A stretch of DNA of 64,000 nt, from positions 205,311 through 269,310 of the forward strand of contig JADGAN010000003.1 of the NCBI GenBank assembly GCA_015231955.1. The letters run 5' to 3'. Position 1 is the stretch's first letter. Each line of letters opens with the position of its first letter. Under the pieces are notes generated by a model. That model was given only the letters and a program-made list of their open reading frames with translations. It was not told the DNA's origin and made no database searches. This document shows, in pieces, positions 63,978-64,000 of the stretch. The DNA is from Oligoflexia bacterium (GTDB lineage Bacteria > Bdellovibrionota > Bacteriovoracia > Bacteriovoracales > Bacteriovoracaceae). The position numbers and the translations under genes were made by a program.

Positions 63978-64000
63978 ATGAGTAAGATTAGTACATTAGG
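63978..64000 (+). CDS. Start of a gene cut by the window edge
   Basis: ATG followed by seven open codons (MSKISTL), with AAAAAGGA seven bases upstream as ribosome site. Product cannot be told. Confidence 0.4.

Noticed and set aside
1..64000. tRNA, rRNA, prophage or defence system
   Set aside because: No cloverleaf or rRNA-like sequence, no phage structural gene and no recognised defence genes were found on reading both strands. A covariance-model search was not possible here and could still reveal small RNAs.

Overview
The window is bacterial and of moderate GC. The best fit is a predatory-type member of the Bdellovibrionota/Oligoflexia, perhaps a Bacteriovorax/Peredibacter-like lineage. This is inferred from the mix of families: a SUV3-type RNA helicase, a DUF4360 secreted protein, a myxobacterial/Bdellovibrio-type outer-membrane barrel followed by large TPR proteins, an AddAB-like pair, many Cys-rich secreted proteins and a hydrogenase-4-like complex without nickel ligands. 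No rRNA, tRNA, CRISPR array or intact mobile element was found.

Layout. (1) 1-9.0 kb: RNA helicase; a membrane-anchored Glu/Pro-rich protein overlapping a degenerate SpoIIE/PP2C-like protein; Lon protease; a C45-type acyltransferase/hydrolase on the opposite strand. (2) 9.1-19.9 kb: surface polysaccharide locus with GT9, GT2 and GT4 glycosyltransferases, a Wzm/Wzt ABC exporter, the overlapping dTDP-rhamnose genes rmlA-rmlC-rmlD-rmlB and a GDP-fucose synthase gene. (3) 19.9-25.1 kb, minus strand: EamA transporter, isochorismatase-family hydrolase and a heterodimeric ABC exporter. (4) 25.1-32.7 kb: a six-protein energy-converting-hydrogenase-related (Ehr) complex whose large subunit lacks the NiFe cysteine motifs. 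Five genes are on the minus strand and the sixth, HyfF-like, is divergent. (5) 32.7-40.5 kb, minus strand: apparent operon of a membrane HdrD-like Fe-S oxidoreductase, two secreted proteins of unknown function and cytochrome bd (cydAB). (6) 40.6-49.4 kb: lipoprotein, DUF4360 protein, AddB/AddA-like helicase-nuclease, MscL and a small secreted Cys-rich protein. (7) 49.7-56.6 kb: an envelope operon (outer-membrane barrel, two TPR proteins, TPR lipoprotein, small secreted protein) ending in a good intrinsic terminator. (8) 56.7-64 kb: accessory region with secreted orphans (one with a possible ADP-ribosyltransferase-like motif), an IS4-family transposase remnant, an AT-rich acyltransferase gene, a polyprenyl-phosphate glycosyltransferase, a DUF2079 membrane protein, and repeats.

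Two themes cut across the regions. Two families of palindromic repeats sit directly at or against stop codons: a 106-bp near-palindrome with a second 100-bp identical copy about 44 kb away and a diverged relative, and a GTGCCAGCCGACTTTT element present both as a 23-bp-armed hairpin and as half copies. Several well-conserved enzymes also carry short simple-sequence insertions in likely surface loops. The most extreme is nine perfect GAAGCA hexamers coding an Ala-Ser tract inside the large subunit of the Ehr complex. The Ehr complex, the HdrD-like protein and cytochrome bd together suggest a quinone-linked respiratory hub whose electron donor is unknown.
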